Numbered from the stretch's first letter, positions 24,538 through 34,909 are shown. The stretch is DNA of 36,738 nt from Dokdonia sinensis (GCF_003688895.1 NZ_REFV01000022.1:1-36738); one strand, 5' to 3'. Notes: generated from the letters alone by a model not told the origin. A program made the numbers and translations.

Positions 24538-25058
24538 TATTTTTTAATTTTTAAAATATTTAAATACTTCTCTAGCTCTTTTATAAAAACGGATTCTTGA
24601 TCTCTCTTTATCTGAATGGAAAGATCCTGAATATCAAAATAATTCTCACCTATACCTACTTTAAAAGAAGCATTGCTTTGCGCAGACAATGCCAGCAAAG
24701 GCAAATTCTCGTCCGTATAATAACTTATCAAAACATCAAAAGACTGCTCCACAAAATTCCTAAGGTGAACGGGCTTAAACACTCCCTTCCACCCTAAATG
24801 CTTATCTGCTACCGTTCGCTCATCAACCAGCTCCGCTTTATCCGGATTAGACACATAACTTATAACGGTAAGCTGTGCTTGTGCAATTCCCAGTACCTTG
24901 ATTAGATCACTTAGTTCTTTTGAATTAAATGGCATTGATGCGTCCTGAAGCAGGGCTACCGAGGTAATTTTTCCTGACGCCCCCGCATAACTCCTTCCTG
25001 AAGTAACTGATTTGAGCCTTCTGACTATGGATTTTTCTTTTAATCCGCTTAAAAACAT
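24537..25058 (-). CDS. DUF6913 family protein of unknown function
   Basis: A 173-residue soluble protein with no signal peptide, of a type seen in flavobacteria (DUF6913) with no assigned function. It is basic at the N-terminus ([16 protein letters not shown]), then has an alternating alpha/beta pattern; [17 protein letters not shown] and [22 protein letters not shown] look like strands of a Rossmann-like or receiver-like fold. I see no catalytic motif. Its stop overlaps the dapA start, so it is probably translated with dapA, but this does not tell its job. It diverges from the nucleotidase pair across 69 bp that carry its -7 element. Confidence 0.7.
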   Translation of the reverse strand: MFLSGLKEKSIVRRLKSVTSGRSYAGASGKITSVALLQDASMPFNSKELSDLIKVLGIAQAQLTVISYVSNPDKAELVDERTVADKHLGWKGVFKPVHLRNFVEQSFDVLISYYTDENLPLLALSAQSNASFKVGIGENYFDIQDLSIQIKRDQESVFIKELEKYLNILKIKK

Positions 25059-25089
25059 TTACCTTTATATCAAGATTGAGTAACCAAAA

Positions 25090-25097
25090 CAAATGTA
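25090..25097 (-). promoter_or_regulatory. -7 promoter element of the DUF6913-dapA operon
   Basis: TACATTTG on the minus strand is an exact TAnnTTTG match, 31 bp before the DUF6913 start codon. No TTTG is found 19-21 bp upstream. Confidence 0.45.
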
Positions 25098-25127
25098 GCT
25101 AAAAATCCATTTTTACGAGCCTATCTT

Positions 25128-25898
25128 ATGACTTCAATATGCAATAAATATTACTGGATTCTCCTACTCTTGCCACTTACATTCCTGTGCTGCAAGGATG
25201 CTGGTTTTAAACCAGAACGCATCAAAGGTGAGCAACTACAAGTAGACCAAAATATACAGGAAAACCAAGCGATTGTAGATTACATAGCACCGTACAAAAA
25301 GTCTATAGATGACCAAATGAACAGCATTCTAGCTTATGCCCCAGTATCCCTTTCTAAAAAAGACAGCCCATACAATACTGCGATAGGAAATATGATGGCA
25401 GATGCTGTTTTTGAAATGGCAAACCCAGTCTTTACATCAAGAACTGGATACCCCTTTAATGCCGTGCTTCTCAACTATGGCGGTATACGCGCTACACTTA
25501 ACTCGGGAAATATCACCACTAAAACTGCGTATGAGCTAATGCCGTTTGAAAATGAAGTAGTCGTTGTAGAATTAAGCGGAGCAACGATGAAGAAGCTCTT
25601 TAACTATCTCGCTCAAGGAACAGCACATCCCATTGCAGGAATGAGCCTAATTCTCAATAAAGATGGAAGTATAAAGGAGCATCTTATTCAAGGAGAACCT
25701 GTAGTAGATAATAACACCTATTTTATCGCGACCAATGATTACCTTCAGCAAGGTGGTGATAATATGACCTTTCTCACAAATCCCATAAGTAAGCTGACTT
25801 TAGACTATAAAGTGCGAAATGTGCTCATAGATTACTTTAAAAAATATGACACCATCGCGCCCATGAGAGATAAACGATTTATAAAACTCGAGCAATGA
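25128..25898 (+). CDS. 5'-nucleotidase C-terminal (substrate-binding) domain lipoprotein
   Basis: A 256-residue lipoprotein corresponding to the C-terminal half of UshA-type 5'-nucleotidases, encoded alone. The signal peptide ends in LTFLCC, and the first cysteine after LTFL is the probable lipidation site. Family marks include NTAIGNMMADAVFEM, LLNYGGIRATLNSG, ELMPFENEVVVVELSG and NDYLQQGGDNM, the substrate-specificity region. It has no metal ligands of its own. The metallophosphatase half is the very next gene, overlapping by four bases (ATGA), so the two should assemble in the periplasm into one enzyme. The gene order is C-half then N-half, the reverse of the fused protein. Confidence 0.9.
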   Translation: MTSICNKYYWILLLLPLTFLCCKDAGFKPERIKGEQLQVDQNIQENQAIVDYIAPYKKSIDDQMNSILAYAPVSLSKKDSPYNTAIGNMMADAVFEMANPVFTSRTGYPFNAVLLNYGGIRATLNSGNITTKTAYELMPFENEVVVVELSGATMKKLFNYLAQGTAHPIAGMSLILNKDGSIKEHLIQGEPVVDNNTYFIATNDYLQQGGDNMTFLTNPISKLTLDYKVRNVLIDYFKKYDTIAPMRDKRFIKLEQ

Positions 25899-26806
25899 AA
25901 AGAAGGTCATTTATCCAGAAAAGTGCTGCGGCAGGAAGTTTAATAGGTCTTAGCGGGGTAACGATGAGCGCTCTTTCGCTTAAAGCAAAAAAACATATCA
26001 CCATACTCCACACAAATGACGTTCATAGTCACATAGAACCTTTTGACAAAAACGATCCCAAATTTCCAAATCAAGGGGGCGTTGCTCGCAGGATGACACT
26101 TATCGAAAATGTCAGAAAAGAAAATCCCAACACATTACTTCTTGATGCTGGTGACATTTTTCAGGGTACACCTTATTTCAATTTCTATGGAGGTGAACTT
26201 GAGTTCAAATTAATGAGTATGCTTAAGTACGATGCGGCTACACTGGGAAATCACGATTTTGATAACGGTATCGATGGGTTGTACGCTCAACTACCGCACG
26301 CAGATTTCCAGTTACTCACCGCAAATTACGACTTCTCAAATACACTAATGGACGGCCATACGAAACCCTACAATGTCTTTGTGAAAGATGGTGTAAAAAT
26401 TGGTGTTTTTGGATTGGGAATAGCCCTGGATGGACTAGTGAATAAGAGGTTATATAAAGAAACAAAATATCTGGATCCCGTCGAAATAGCAACTGATATC
26501 ACTCAAAAGTTACGAAGTTCAGAAAATTGTGACCTTGTCATCTGCCTATCGCATTTAGGATACGACTATAAAGACCCTGACCGAATTTCAGATATTAAAT
26601 TAGCCTCTTTAACCTCTGGCATTGACCTTATTATAGGTGGTCACACGCATACATTTTTAGAAAAACCTACCATTGTTCAAAATAAGGATGGTCAGTTCGT
26701 TTTAGTAAATCAAGTGGGCTGGGCAGGAGTTAATGTGGGACGCATTGACTTTTACCTAGATGACGCAAATAATATAGAAAGTCAAGCAACCGTTATCGAA
26801 GTCTAG
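25895..26806 (+). CDS. Metallophosphatase (5'-nucleotidase N-terminal domain), Tat-exported
   Basis: A 303-residue calcineurin-like phosphoesterase equal to the catalytic half of UshA-type 5'-nucleotidase/2',3'-cyclic phosphodiesterase. The binuclear metal site is complete: HTNDVHSH (D42, H44), DAGDIFQG, the catalytic GNHDFDNG, a later CLSHLG histidine and GGHTHTFLEKP. The N-terminus is a Tat signal (KRRSFIQKSAAAGSLIGLSG), implying that the protein folds and loads metal before export, whereas its partner half has a Sec lipoprotein signal. It probably frees phosphate or nucleosides from nucleotides in the periplasm. Its stop codon TAG is shared with the convergent gene in the palindrome CTAG. 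Confidence 0.92.
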   Translation: MKRRSFIQKSAAAGSLIGLSGVTMSALSLKAKKHITILHTNDVHSHIEPFDKNDPKFPNQGGVARRMTLIENVRKENPNTLLLDAGDIFQGTPYFNFYGGELEFKLMSMLKYDAATLGNHDFDNGIDGLYAQLPHADFQLLTANYDFSNTLMDGHTKPYNVFVKDGVKIGVFGLGIALDGLVNKRLYKETKYLDPVEIATDITQKLRSSENCDLVICLSHLGYDYKDPDRISDIKLASLTSGIDLIIGGHTHTFLEKPTIVQNKDGQFVLVNQVGWAGVNVGRIDFYLDDANNIESQATVIEV

Positions 26807-27549
26807 CCCTTGCTCGCTGCCTTGCGCTCAGAAAGTTCTTTTAAGATTTCGGCTTCAATCATTTGTGGCTTTTCGGCAGTAAAGAAGTAGTTAAAAAAGA
26901 AAACATACCCTATCATACTTAAAAAGGTGTGAAATGAAATAATGCTCTCTTGAATATTGTAAAAGAGAAATGCACTTACCAAAATATCAGAACACACAAA
27001 TGACAAGGAGGCAATGAGAAAATACATTGACTTTTTAGAATATGAATTTAGGTAATACGCTAGTGATAGCACGATCATAAAATATAGCGCAATGTTATAA
27101 AAAACTTGACCTATAAAGATGGCGAGTTGCCCCTCCATATATCCGTAAAGGTTTATAAGATGGAGGATTACAAGCACAGCATTGATGAGAATAACGAATA
27201 GATAATAAAAAGCTACAACATTACGCGGATCCTGAATCTTGAACTGCCTATAGGCATCTCTCAAAAGCAAAATGTAGCATACAAAGAAAATAATCCCTAT
27301 GGGCACAAGAAAATAATTATTCACCTCGGCTACAAATAATGCAAGAACATCAGTTAAAAGAAGGAGGCCAAAAAAAGTATAGAATGCATTTTTATCCTGA
27401 ACTTCCTTATAATGCAGAAAAGTACATAGAAGTACTAACTTGAAAAGAAATCGCATTGCCGCCGTGTAGGTATAAGCATCAATGCTGACGAAGTATAATG
27501 TCGCAAGGGACACCAAAATGCATCCGAAGACGCATATCTTGAATTTCAT
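26803..27549 (-). CDS. Multi-pass membrane protein, possibly YhhN/TMEM86-like
   Basis: A 248-residue protein with about eight membrane helices and a short charged C-terminal tail (EILKELSERKAASKG). I do not recognise it firmly. The helix pattern, a lysine in the second helix (FLFKLVLL), GLLLLTDVL in the third and SFVCSDILVSAF near the end resemble the K, GD and SD positions of YhhN/TMEM86 lysoplasmalogenases, so a distant member is possible. I chose ATG 27549; an upstream in-frame ATG (27585) would place the promoter element 27572-27579 inside the gene. It is convergent with and overlaps the nucleotidase by four bases. No partner gene is evident. Confidence 0.65.
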   Translation of the reverse strand: MKFKICVFGCILVSLATLYFVSIDAYTYTAAMRFLFKLVLLCTFLHYKEVQDKNAFYTFFGLLLLTDVLALFVAEVNNYFLVPIGIIFFVCYILLLRDAYRQFKIQDPRNVVAFYYLFVILINAVLVILHLINLYGYMEGQLAIFIGQVFYNIALYFMIVLSLAYYLNSYSKKSMYFLIASLSFVCSDILVSAFLFYNIQESIISFHTFLSMIGYVFFFNYFFTAEKPQMIEAEILKELSERKAASKG

Positions 27550-27571
27550 AATCACTTGAATTGGGGGACGG

Positions 27572-27579
27572 CAAATATA
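27572..27579 (-). promoter_or_regulatory. -7 promoter element of the YhhN-like gene
   Basis: TATATTTG on the minus strand matches TAnnTTTG exactly, 22 bp before ATG 27549, and supports that start. The -33 region about 19 bp upstream is TTTTAC, a weak match. Confidence 0.5.
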
Positions 27580-27683
27580 TGCCAATTTTATAAAGTAAAA
27601 TCACCATAAACCGACTTCACTTCTCTTAAACAATTTGAACTGAAAATCTCCTACCATAAATCCAAGAACTAGAAGAAAAGAGG

Positions 27684-29678
<1,995 letters not shown>

Positions 29679-29705
29679 TTAATGACTTAATATTTTATGC
29701 TAGTT

Positions 29706-30296
29706 CTACGTTCTATCTACTTTTAACCATTTAGGTACAGGTTGTGGTTTAAAATCCTTAATCTGGGCAAGCAATCCCTCTACAGACGTATCTACAAGCA
29801 AAAGTTCTAAATTTTCTTGTTTTAAAAAACCCTTTGCGACCATCGTTTTGAGCATTGCAATAAGGTCATCGTAAAATCCATTTACGTTAAGAAGCCCAAT
29901 GGGTTTTTGGTGCAATCCAAGTTGTGCCCAAGTGATAATCTCAAAGAGCTCCTCAAAAGTACCAAAACCGCCTGGCAACGTAATAAAGCCATCAGAAATC
30001 TCGTGCATTTTCATCTTGCGCTCGTGCATCGTTTCATTTACAATAAGCTCCGTAAGCCCTAAATGAACGACTTCCTTTAGTTTTAAAAACTCTGGAATGA
30101 CGCCAATGACTTTGCCATCATTATCTAATGCCCCCTGAGCAACCTTGCCCATAATCCCAATTTTTGCCGCGCCATATACAAGGGTTATGTCACGCTGTGC
30201 CATTGTTGCCCCTAATTGCAAGGCGACATCTACAATTGCCTTATCATTTCCCTCGCTGCTTCCGCAAAAGACACATATTGATTTTAAATTGTTCAT
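29706..30296 (-). CDS. LOG-family nucleotide phosphoribohydrolase-like protein
   Basis: A 196-residue Rossmann-like protein of the LOG/TIGR00730 family, which cleaves the N-glycosidic bond of nucleoside 5'-monophosphates; plant LOG proteins use it to activate cytokinins. The signature LPGGFGTFEELFEI (107-120) holds the PGGxGTxxE motif with the catalytic glutamate. CVFCGSSEGND (8-18) and HERKMKMHE (91-99), with the R of the MxxRK region, complete the active site. In bacteria the physiological substrate is often AMP or unknown. It lies between prmC (59 bp upstream, containing a palindrome) and ligA. Confidence 0.9.
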   Translation of the reverse strand: MNNLKSICVFCGSSEGNDKAIVDVALQLGATMAQRDITLVYGAAKIGIMGKVAQGALDNDGKVIGVIPEFLKLKEVVHLGLTELIVNETMHERKMKMHEISDGFITLPGGFGTFEELFEIITWAQLGLHQKPIGLLNVNGFYDDLIAMLKTMVAKGFLKQENLELLLVDTSVEGLLAQIKDFKPQPVPKWLKVDRT

Positions 30297-30338
30297 TGTT
30301 TTTGTTTTACTTCGGGAGACTATTCATTTAAATTTTCC

Positions 30339-30352
30339 GCTTTCGCGAAAGC
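30339..30352. repeat. 14-bp palindrome, copy 9 (intergenic)
   Basis: Perfect GCTTTCGCGAAAGC in the 59-bp gap between prmC and the LOG gene, 3 bp after the prmC stop codon. Confidence 0.95.
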
Positions 30353-30355
30353 AAA

Positions 30356-31222
30356 CTACTCCCGCATTGCCTTTATCATTCTATCTCTACCGAACATATC
30401 TTTACGAAGCTCTACACTTTTGAATCCTATTTCTTTTAATAACGCAATCATTTCGGCGCCAAGATATTCATTGATTTCAAAATACAAAGTCCCTTTCTCA
30501 TTTAAAAATTTAAAGGCCAGTACTCCTATTTTCTCATAAAATAACAAAGGGGTCTCATCTTGAACAAACAAGGCTCCCTCCGGCTCATTATTAAGCACAT
30601 TGGCCCGCATTTGTTCCTTCTCAAGTTCACGTACATACGGCGGGTTGCTTACAATAATGTCATAATTTTTGGGTAAATCTTCGGCAGCGAGTATATCTTG
30701 CTGGAAAAATTTTACTTTTACGTCGTTGCGACTTGCATTGTTACTTGCAGTTTCTAGGGCATTTTGAGAAATATCTACCGCCTCAATGTGAGCACCCGCA
30801 AGATGTTTTGCAATACAAATTGCAATACAACCTGAGCCGGTTCCTATATCTAAAACATTATGAGGTATTTCAGTTACTCTTTCGGCAATTTGTGTGTGGT
30901 CTTTTATGACCCAATCTACTAATTCCTCCGTTTCTGGTCTTGGGATAAGTGTAAATCTATTTACCTGAAACTCTAATCCGTAAAATTCGCTTGAACCGAT
31001 TATATATTGGATAGGCTCAGATCGTTTTAGCCTTTCCATAATCTGAAGCATTTCGTCGGTTTGTTGTGAGTTGAGTATTTTATTTCGCGAAAGCGTAACT
31101 TCCACCCTATTCATTCCCGTGACGTGCTCAAAGCTTAGAAAACAAAAAGAGGCCACTTCCTCATCGGGATAGAGATCTCCTAGAGCAATAGCAAAATGTG
31201 TCCTGATTTCTTGTACGGTCAT
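30356..31222 (-). CDS. prmC: Peptide chain release factor N5-glutamine methyltransferase
   Basis: A 288-residue SAM-dependent enzyme that methylates the glutamine of the GGQ motif in RF1 and RF2, improving termination. The N-terminal helical domain (1-95) recognises the release factor. The catalytic domain has DIGTGSGCIAI (125-135, SAM motif I), RPETEELVDW, and the substrate-binding NPPY (193-196). I chose ATG 31222, which overlaps the GNAT stop by one base (TAATG); the longer frame from 31252 lies inside the GNAT gene. A 12-bp palindrome core at 31083-31094 encodes residues 43-47. Confidence 0.94.
   Translation of the reverse strand: MTVQEIRTHFAIALGDLYPDEEVASFCFLSFEHVTGMNRVEVTLSRNKILNSQQTDEMLQIMERLKRSEPIQYIIGSSEFYGLEFQVNRFTLIPRPETEELVDWVIKDHTQIAERVTEIPHNVLDIGTGSGCIAICIAKHLAGAHIEAVDISQNALETASNNASRNDVKVKFFQQDILAAEDLPKNYDIIVSNPPYVRELEKEQMRANVLNNEPEGALFVQDETPLLFYEKIGVLAFKFLNEKGTLYFEINEYLGAEMIALLKEIGFKSVELRKDMFGRDRMIKAMRE
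31083..31094. repeat. 14-bp palindrome, copy 10 (12-bp core, inside prmC)
   Basis: TTTCGCGAAAGC matches the last 12 bases; the first two are TA in place of GC. Minus-strand frame gives T-L-S-R-N. Confidence 0.8.
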
Positions 31223-31707
31223 TATAAATCCATAAGCATATGCACGGGGCAAGAATAGTGACCCGTATCGCCCATAGGTCCATCAATGTATCGAAAACCT
31301 GTGCGCTTATATAATTTTTGAGCTGCTTCCATATAGGGCATTGTCTCGATGTAACATTGCTCAAAACCATAGGTTCTCGCCTGTTCTAAACACGCATCCA
31401 TCATCGCAGTTCCCAGCCCACGACCACGGGCTTCTTCCAGAAAATACATTTTTTGAAGTTCACACACATTCCCATCATAATTATCCAGCTGTGCGATGCC
31501 GGCACAACCTATAATTGTCCCACCATCATCTACTACAAAATATGTGGCGCGATCACGGTCGTAGGTTTCGTGCATCATATCCAGCGCCTTATCTGCATAA
31601 GCGGTACCAACTTTAGGCACTCCGAGGTCCACCAGCACTTTTCTGATAACCTGTGCAACTTGTGCATTATCTGCTTTTTCAATAGGGCGAATTATAGGTT
31701 TGTCCAT
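31222..31707 (-). CDS. GNAT-family N-acetyltransferase
   Basis: A 161-residue single-domain acetyltransferase using acetyl-CoA. The pyrophosphate-binding signature is in motif A, RGRGLGTAMM (about 95-104), preceded by the beta-4 strand CELQKMYFLEEA. Its substrate is unknown; YIETMPYMEAAQKLYKRTGF is the usual motif B. It starts 26 bp from the divergent ribD start, so their promoters must overlap. It is the first gene of the minus-strand run with prmC, LOG and ligA; the overlap with prmC suggests that it may matter to translation, but sequence does not show that it is RimI. Confidence 0.88.
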   Translation of the reverse strand: MDKPIIRPIEKADNAQVAQVIRKVLVDLGVPKVGTAYADKALDMMHETYDRDRATYFVVDDGGTIIGCAGIAQLDNYDGNVCELQKMYFLEEARGRGLGTAMMDACLEQARTYGFEQCYIETMPYMEAAQKLYKRTGFRYIDGPMGDTGHYSCPVHMLMDL

Positions 31708-31733
31708 CGCTTACAATCGTTTACATTTGCGGT

Positions 31734-32759
31734 GTGAAGATACACGAAACCTATATAAAACGTTGCTTACAACTTGCAAAAAATGGTCTCCCTGCGGCGA
31801 TGCCAAACCCGTCTGTGGGTGCCGTTCTCGTGCACGAGGGTAAGATCATAGCCGAAGGTTACACCAGTGCTTATGGTGGTGCTCACGCAGAGGTGAACTG
31901 TATCGCTGGAGTTTATGCCGAGCAAAGTCGGAGTACGGAAGCATCCATAAAAAAACTCCTCTCAAAGTCTGCACTGTACGTATCCTTAGAGCCTTGCAGT
32001 CATTACGGAAAAACACCGCCCTGTGCAGATTTAATCATCGATAGCGGTATAAAAAAAGTAATTATAGGAACTATAGACCCCTTTGCCAAAGTTGCTGGCG
32101 CAGGAATCAAAAAATTGATGGTCGCGGGTTGTGACGTGAGCATAGGCGTGCTGGAAGATGAATGTCGTGAGAGCAACAAGCGTTTTTTTACCTATCACGA
32201 GAAAAAACGTCCCTATATTATCTTGAAATGGGCGCAAACTTTAGATGGTTTTATCGCTCCCAAAACTCGAGATGCGCAAAAACCTGTCTGGATCACAAAC
32301 AAGAGATCGCGGCAACTCGTACATAAATGGCGCAGCGAGGAGCAAGCCATTCTCGTGGGTGGAAAAACGGTACTGGAAGATAATCCCAGCTTGACAACTC
32401 GCGATTGGGAAGGAAAGAACCCTATTCGAATAGTAGTTGACTCTAAGAACAATCTTGCGCAAGATTTAAAAATTTTTAATAACGATGCGAAGACTATTTC
32501 CCTTGAAGAAAGTGAGCCAGAAGCCATATGCAAAACGCTCTATGAGAATGAGATCCAATCCTTAATTATAGAAGGAGGGCGACACACCCTGCAACAATTT
32601 ATAGACGCGGGTATTTGGGATGAAGCGCGCGTATTTTATGGAAAAAACATTTTTAGAGATGGCACTAAAGCACCAACAATCAACCAGACATTCTCTGAGA
32701 CTTCCCGAAAGGCCATTGTAGACGACACATTAATATATTATAAGAACAGCCCATCTTGA
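31734..32759 (+). CDS. ribD: Bifunctional riboflavin deaminase/reductase RibD
   Basis: A 341-residue enzyme of riboflavin synthesis. The N-terminal cytidine-deaminase-like domain (1-145) has the zinc ligands H51 and catalytic E53 in HAEVNC, with C88 and C97 in LEPCSHYGKTPPCAD. It deaminates the pyrimidine ring. The C-terminal NADPH reductase domain (about 150-341) has RPYIILKWAQTLDG and IEGGRHTLQQF and reduces the ribose. Start is GTG 31734; no nearby ATG fits the family N-terminus. It shares a 26-bp divergent gap with the GNAT gene, and its stop (TGA) overlaps the TTG start of the EamA transporter. Confidence 0.95.
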   Translation: MKIHETYIKRCLQLAKNGLPAAMPNPSVGAVLVHEGKIIAEGYTSAYGGAHAEVNCIAGVYAEQSRSTEASIKKLLSKSALYVSLEPCSHYGKTPPCADLIIDSGIKKVIIGTIDPFAKVAGAGIKKLMVAGCDVSIGVLEDECRESNKRFFTYHEKKRPYIILKWAQTLDGFIAPKTRDAQKPVWITNKRSRQLVHKWRSEEQAILVGGKTVLEDNPSLTTRDWEGKNPIRIVVDSKNNLAQDLKIFNNDAKTISLEESEPEAICKTLYENEIQSLIIEGGRHTLQQFIDAGIWDEARVFYGKNIFRDGTKAPTINQTFSETSRKAIVDDTLIYYKNSPS

Positions 32760-33628
32760 TTTATTTACTCCTCAGTATTGCCGCATCCAGCTTGATATTT
32801 GTCATTTTCAAGCTTTTCTCTAAGTATGAGGTAAACACCCTGCACGCCATTATTGTAAACTACTTCGTAGCTTGCATTTGCGGACTATCATTATACAAAG
32901 GAAGTACCGCCGTTGCAGAGATTCCAAGTCAAGATTGGTTCTATGGCACCGTAATCCTGGGGCTTATTTTTATCACCGTATTTAATCTAATGGCTTTGAC
33001 AACCCAGCGCAGTGGACTCTCTGTGGTCTCCGTAGCGACTAAAATGAGTGTGGTTATCCCTATACTTTTTGGTGTGCTCTATTATAAAGAGTCGTTAGGA
33101 ATGTTGAAAATCATAGGAATCTTACTCGCGCTTGTTGCTGTTTATCTTGCTTCCATTAAATCCAAAGAGGGGATCTCCATTAAAAAGAAGAATCTCATTT
33201 TTCCTTTCCTCGTATTTTTAGGGAGTGGCGCGATAGACACCAGCATTAAGTTTATGGAGGGCGAATACGTTGCCGCAGACGATGTGCCCATTTTTTCGGC
33301 GACGATTTTTGGGGCGGCCGCGGTAATTGGGGTTTTTATTATTCTATACCAAATAGTTACAAAGACGTTTACTTTTAAGGCTAAAAATGTTGTGGCAGGG
33401 ATTTGTTTAGGCATCCCAAATTATTTCTCGATTTATATGCTGGTGCAGGCGCTACGGGCAGACACCTTTGACAGTTCCACATTATTTACCATTAACAATG
33501 TCGCGATTGTTATGGTTTCTACGTTTCTAGGCATTCTACTTTTTAAGGAGAAATTGATTTTTAAAAATTGGCTCGGGATTGGGATGGCAGTAGTTTCTAT
33601 TGTTCTGGTCTGGATTGCGAGTAAATGA
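32756..33628 (+). CDS. EamA/DMT-superfamily transporter
   Basis: A 290-residue membrane protein with about ten helices in two similar halves, as in EamA (drug/metabolite transporter) proteins. Each half ends with a LLYYKE/LLFKEK-type motif (GVLYYKESLGMLKIIGI in the first, GILLFKEKLIFKNWLGIG in the second), which is the family pattern. The substrate is unknown. TTG 32756 is the likely start, overlapping the ribD stop by four bases (TTGA); being behind ribD, a riboflavin or flavin-related role is possible but unproven. The palindrome at 33659-33672 separates it from yigZ. Confidence 0.82.
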   Translation: MIYLLLSIAASSLIFVIFKLFSKYEVNTLHAIIVNYFVACICGLSLYKGSTAVAEIPSQDWFYGTVILGLIFITVFNLMALTTQRSGLSVVSVATKMSVVIPILFGVLYYKESLGMLKIIGILLALVAVYLASIKSKEGISIKKKNLIFPFLVFLGSGAIDTSIKFMEGEYVAADDVPIFSATIFGAAAVIGVFIILYQIVTKTFTFKAKNVVAGICLGIPNYFSIYMLVQALRADTFDSSTLFTINNVAIVMVSTFLGILLFKEKLIFKNWLGIGMAVVSIVLVWIASK

Positions 33629-33658
33629 TATTGAGTAACTTGGGAATATGCTTTTTAC

Positions 33659-33672
33659 GCTTTCGCGAAAGC
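33659..33672. repeat. 14-bp palindrome, copy 11 (intergenic)
   Basis: Perfect GCTTTCGCGAAAGC between the EamA transporter and yigZ, 17 bp before the yigZ start. Confidence 0.95.
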
Positions 33673-33689
33673 GTACTATTAATTATTAA

Positions 33690-34304
33690 ATGAAAGACAC
33701 CTATAAAACGATATCGAAACCTTCTGAAGAGGTGCTGTTCAAGGATAAGAACAGCAAGTTTTATGGTTATGCCTTTCCCGTTACTACCGAAGATGAAGTC
33801 AAAGAACACATAGAAGCGCTCAAAAAACAGCACTATCAAGCGAGACACTGGTGCTACGCCTATCAGCTGGGGAAAACCTACGATCGGTACCGAGCAAATG
33901 ATGATGGGGAACCCTCAAACAGCGCTGGCGCTCCTATTTATGGACAGTTACAGTCCTTTGATGTAACTAATGTACTGGTGGTGGTGGTTCGGTATTTTGG
34001 CGGTGTAAAATTGGGCGTTTCCGGATTAATTAATGCTTATCGCACGGGAGCACAGCTCGCCCTTGAAAATGCTAAAATCGTAAAACGCACTATAGATGTA
34101 ACTTTTGAAATACGATTTGAATATCCCCTAATGAACGCCGCACAGCGCATTATCAAAGAACGGGATGTCACTATTGTGGAGCAAAATCTGGCGTTAGATT
34201 GTCATTATGTATTGTCAATTCGTCAAAAGGAGGCAGAGACAGTAATCGATCAATTTAAAGCGGTTTATGGCATCAAGATTTTAGCCGAAGACGAGGAGGA
34301 ATGA
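33690..34304 (+). CDS. YigZ/IMPACT family protein
   Basis: A 204-residue cytoplasmic protein with an N-terminal UPF0029/IMPACT domain (about 15-125; ARHWCYAYQLG, DDGEPSNSAGAPIYGQ and VVRYFGGVKLGVSGLINAYRTGAQLAL are its conserved runs) and a C-terminal ferredoxin-like domain (about 135-195). The eukaryotic relative IMPACT acts on translation control through GCN1; the bacterial role is not known. It lies 61 bp after the EamA gene and is convergent with the thioesterase across two bases, leaving no room for a terminator. Confidence 0.92.
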   Translation: MKDTYKTISKPSEEVLFKDKNSKFYGYAFPVTTEDEVKEHIEALKKQHYQARHWCYAYQLGKTYDRYRANDDGEPSNSAGAPIYGQLQSFDVTNVLVVVVRYFGGVKLGVSGLINAYRTGAQLALENAKIVKRTIDVTFEIRFEYPLMNAAQRIIKERDVTIVEQNLALDCHYVLSIRQKEAETVIDQFKAVYGIKILAEDEEE

Positions 34305-34306
34305 CT

Positions 34307-34705
34307 CTACTTTTTTAATAGGTCCAGAATGTAATCCGGGCAGCGTATCGGTCTCTTTGAATCTTTACTAATAAAGATTAATTCAGCACTCGCAACTGTA
34401 AGCAAATCATCACTTTGATTATATATTTTATAGTCAAAAATGATGCGTACAGAAGGTAGCTCCCGAAGGCTCGTTTCTATCTTTAATTCATCATCAAATG
34501 TAGCCGATTTCTTAAAAGTAAGCTCAAGCTTATAAACAGGTAGCATCACACCGTTATCTTCCATCCATTTATAGGAAATCCCGAGATTATCTAGCCAGTC
34601 AATTCTTGCGAGCTCTAGATATTGTGCGTAATTGCCGTGATGCACGACTCCCATCTGGTCTGTCTCTGCATAACGAACTTTAACAAAAGTAAGGTGCTTT
34701 TTCAC
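34307..34705 (-). CDS. Hotdog-fold acyl-CoA thioesterase (YbgC/FadM-like)
   Basis: A 132-residue single hotdog domain that hydrolyses acyl-CoA thioesters. The family active-site pattern is YAETDQMGVVHHGNYAQYLE, with D16 as the catalytic aspartate and H22/H23 and Y27 nearby; it resembles the 4-hydroxybenzoyl-CoA thioesterase group. The substrate chain is unknown. Start is GTG 34705 (MKKHLTFVKVRYAETD). It diverges from dnaA, and its end is two bases from yigZ. Confidence 0.9.
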   Translation of the reverse strand: MKKHLTFVKVRYAETDQMGVVHHGNYAQYLELARIDWLDNLGISYKWMEDNGVMLPVYKLELTFKKSATFDDELKIETSLRELPSVRIIFDYKIYNQSDDLLTVASAELIFISKDSKRPIRCPDYILDLLKK

Positions 34706-34909
34706 GATTTGTTTGGATATTTTTTTTGTAGTTTTAATCCCTAGTCAGTATGAGGATTTATTTTTAAAAAACCTATACCAATTCGGTTTTTTTATTAGAA
34801 AATTTGTCCACATATTTGCCTTATAAAGGGGGACACCAAAACAGCATTCCTGTTTACTCTCTAATCGACCATATATCTAAGCATAAATCAAAAAAACCTA
34901 ACCTGTCTA
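34706..34909. other. Intergenic region upstream of dnaA (divergent with thioesterase)
   Basis: A 204-bp AT-rich gap, the longest in the window. It has one DnaA-box-like 9-mer, TTGTCCACA (34804-34812, one mismatch to TTATCCACA), overlapping a near -7 element CATATTTG (34811-34818) with a T-run about 19 bp upstream. An 8-bp stem (AAAAAACC/GGTTTTTT) spans 34766-34792. I see no cluster of boxes, so no origin is claimed. Confidence 0.4.

Noticed and set aside
26803-26806. Shared CTAG stop codons of convergent genes as a special signal
   Set aside because: CTAG is a palindrome that naturally supplies TAG on both strands; it reflects compact packing rather than a function.
34766-34792. Hairpin AAAAAACC/GGTTTTTT read as a terminator
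   Set aside because: It lies between two divergent genes, so there is no transcript to end there; the 11-nt loop and AT-rich stem are weak.
34706-34909. Replication origin upstream of dnaA
   Set aside because: Only one near-match DnaA box (TTGTCCACA) is visible, with no box cluster or AT-rich unwinding repeats, and flavobacterial dnaA need not be next to oriC.
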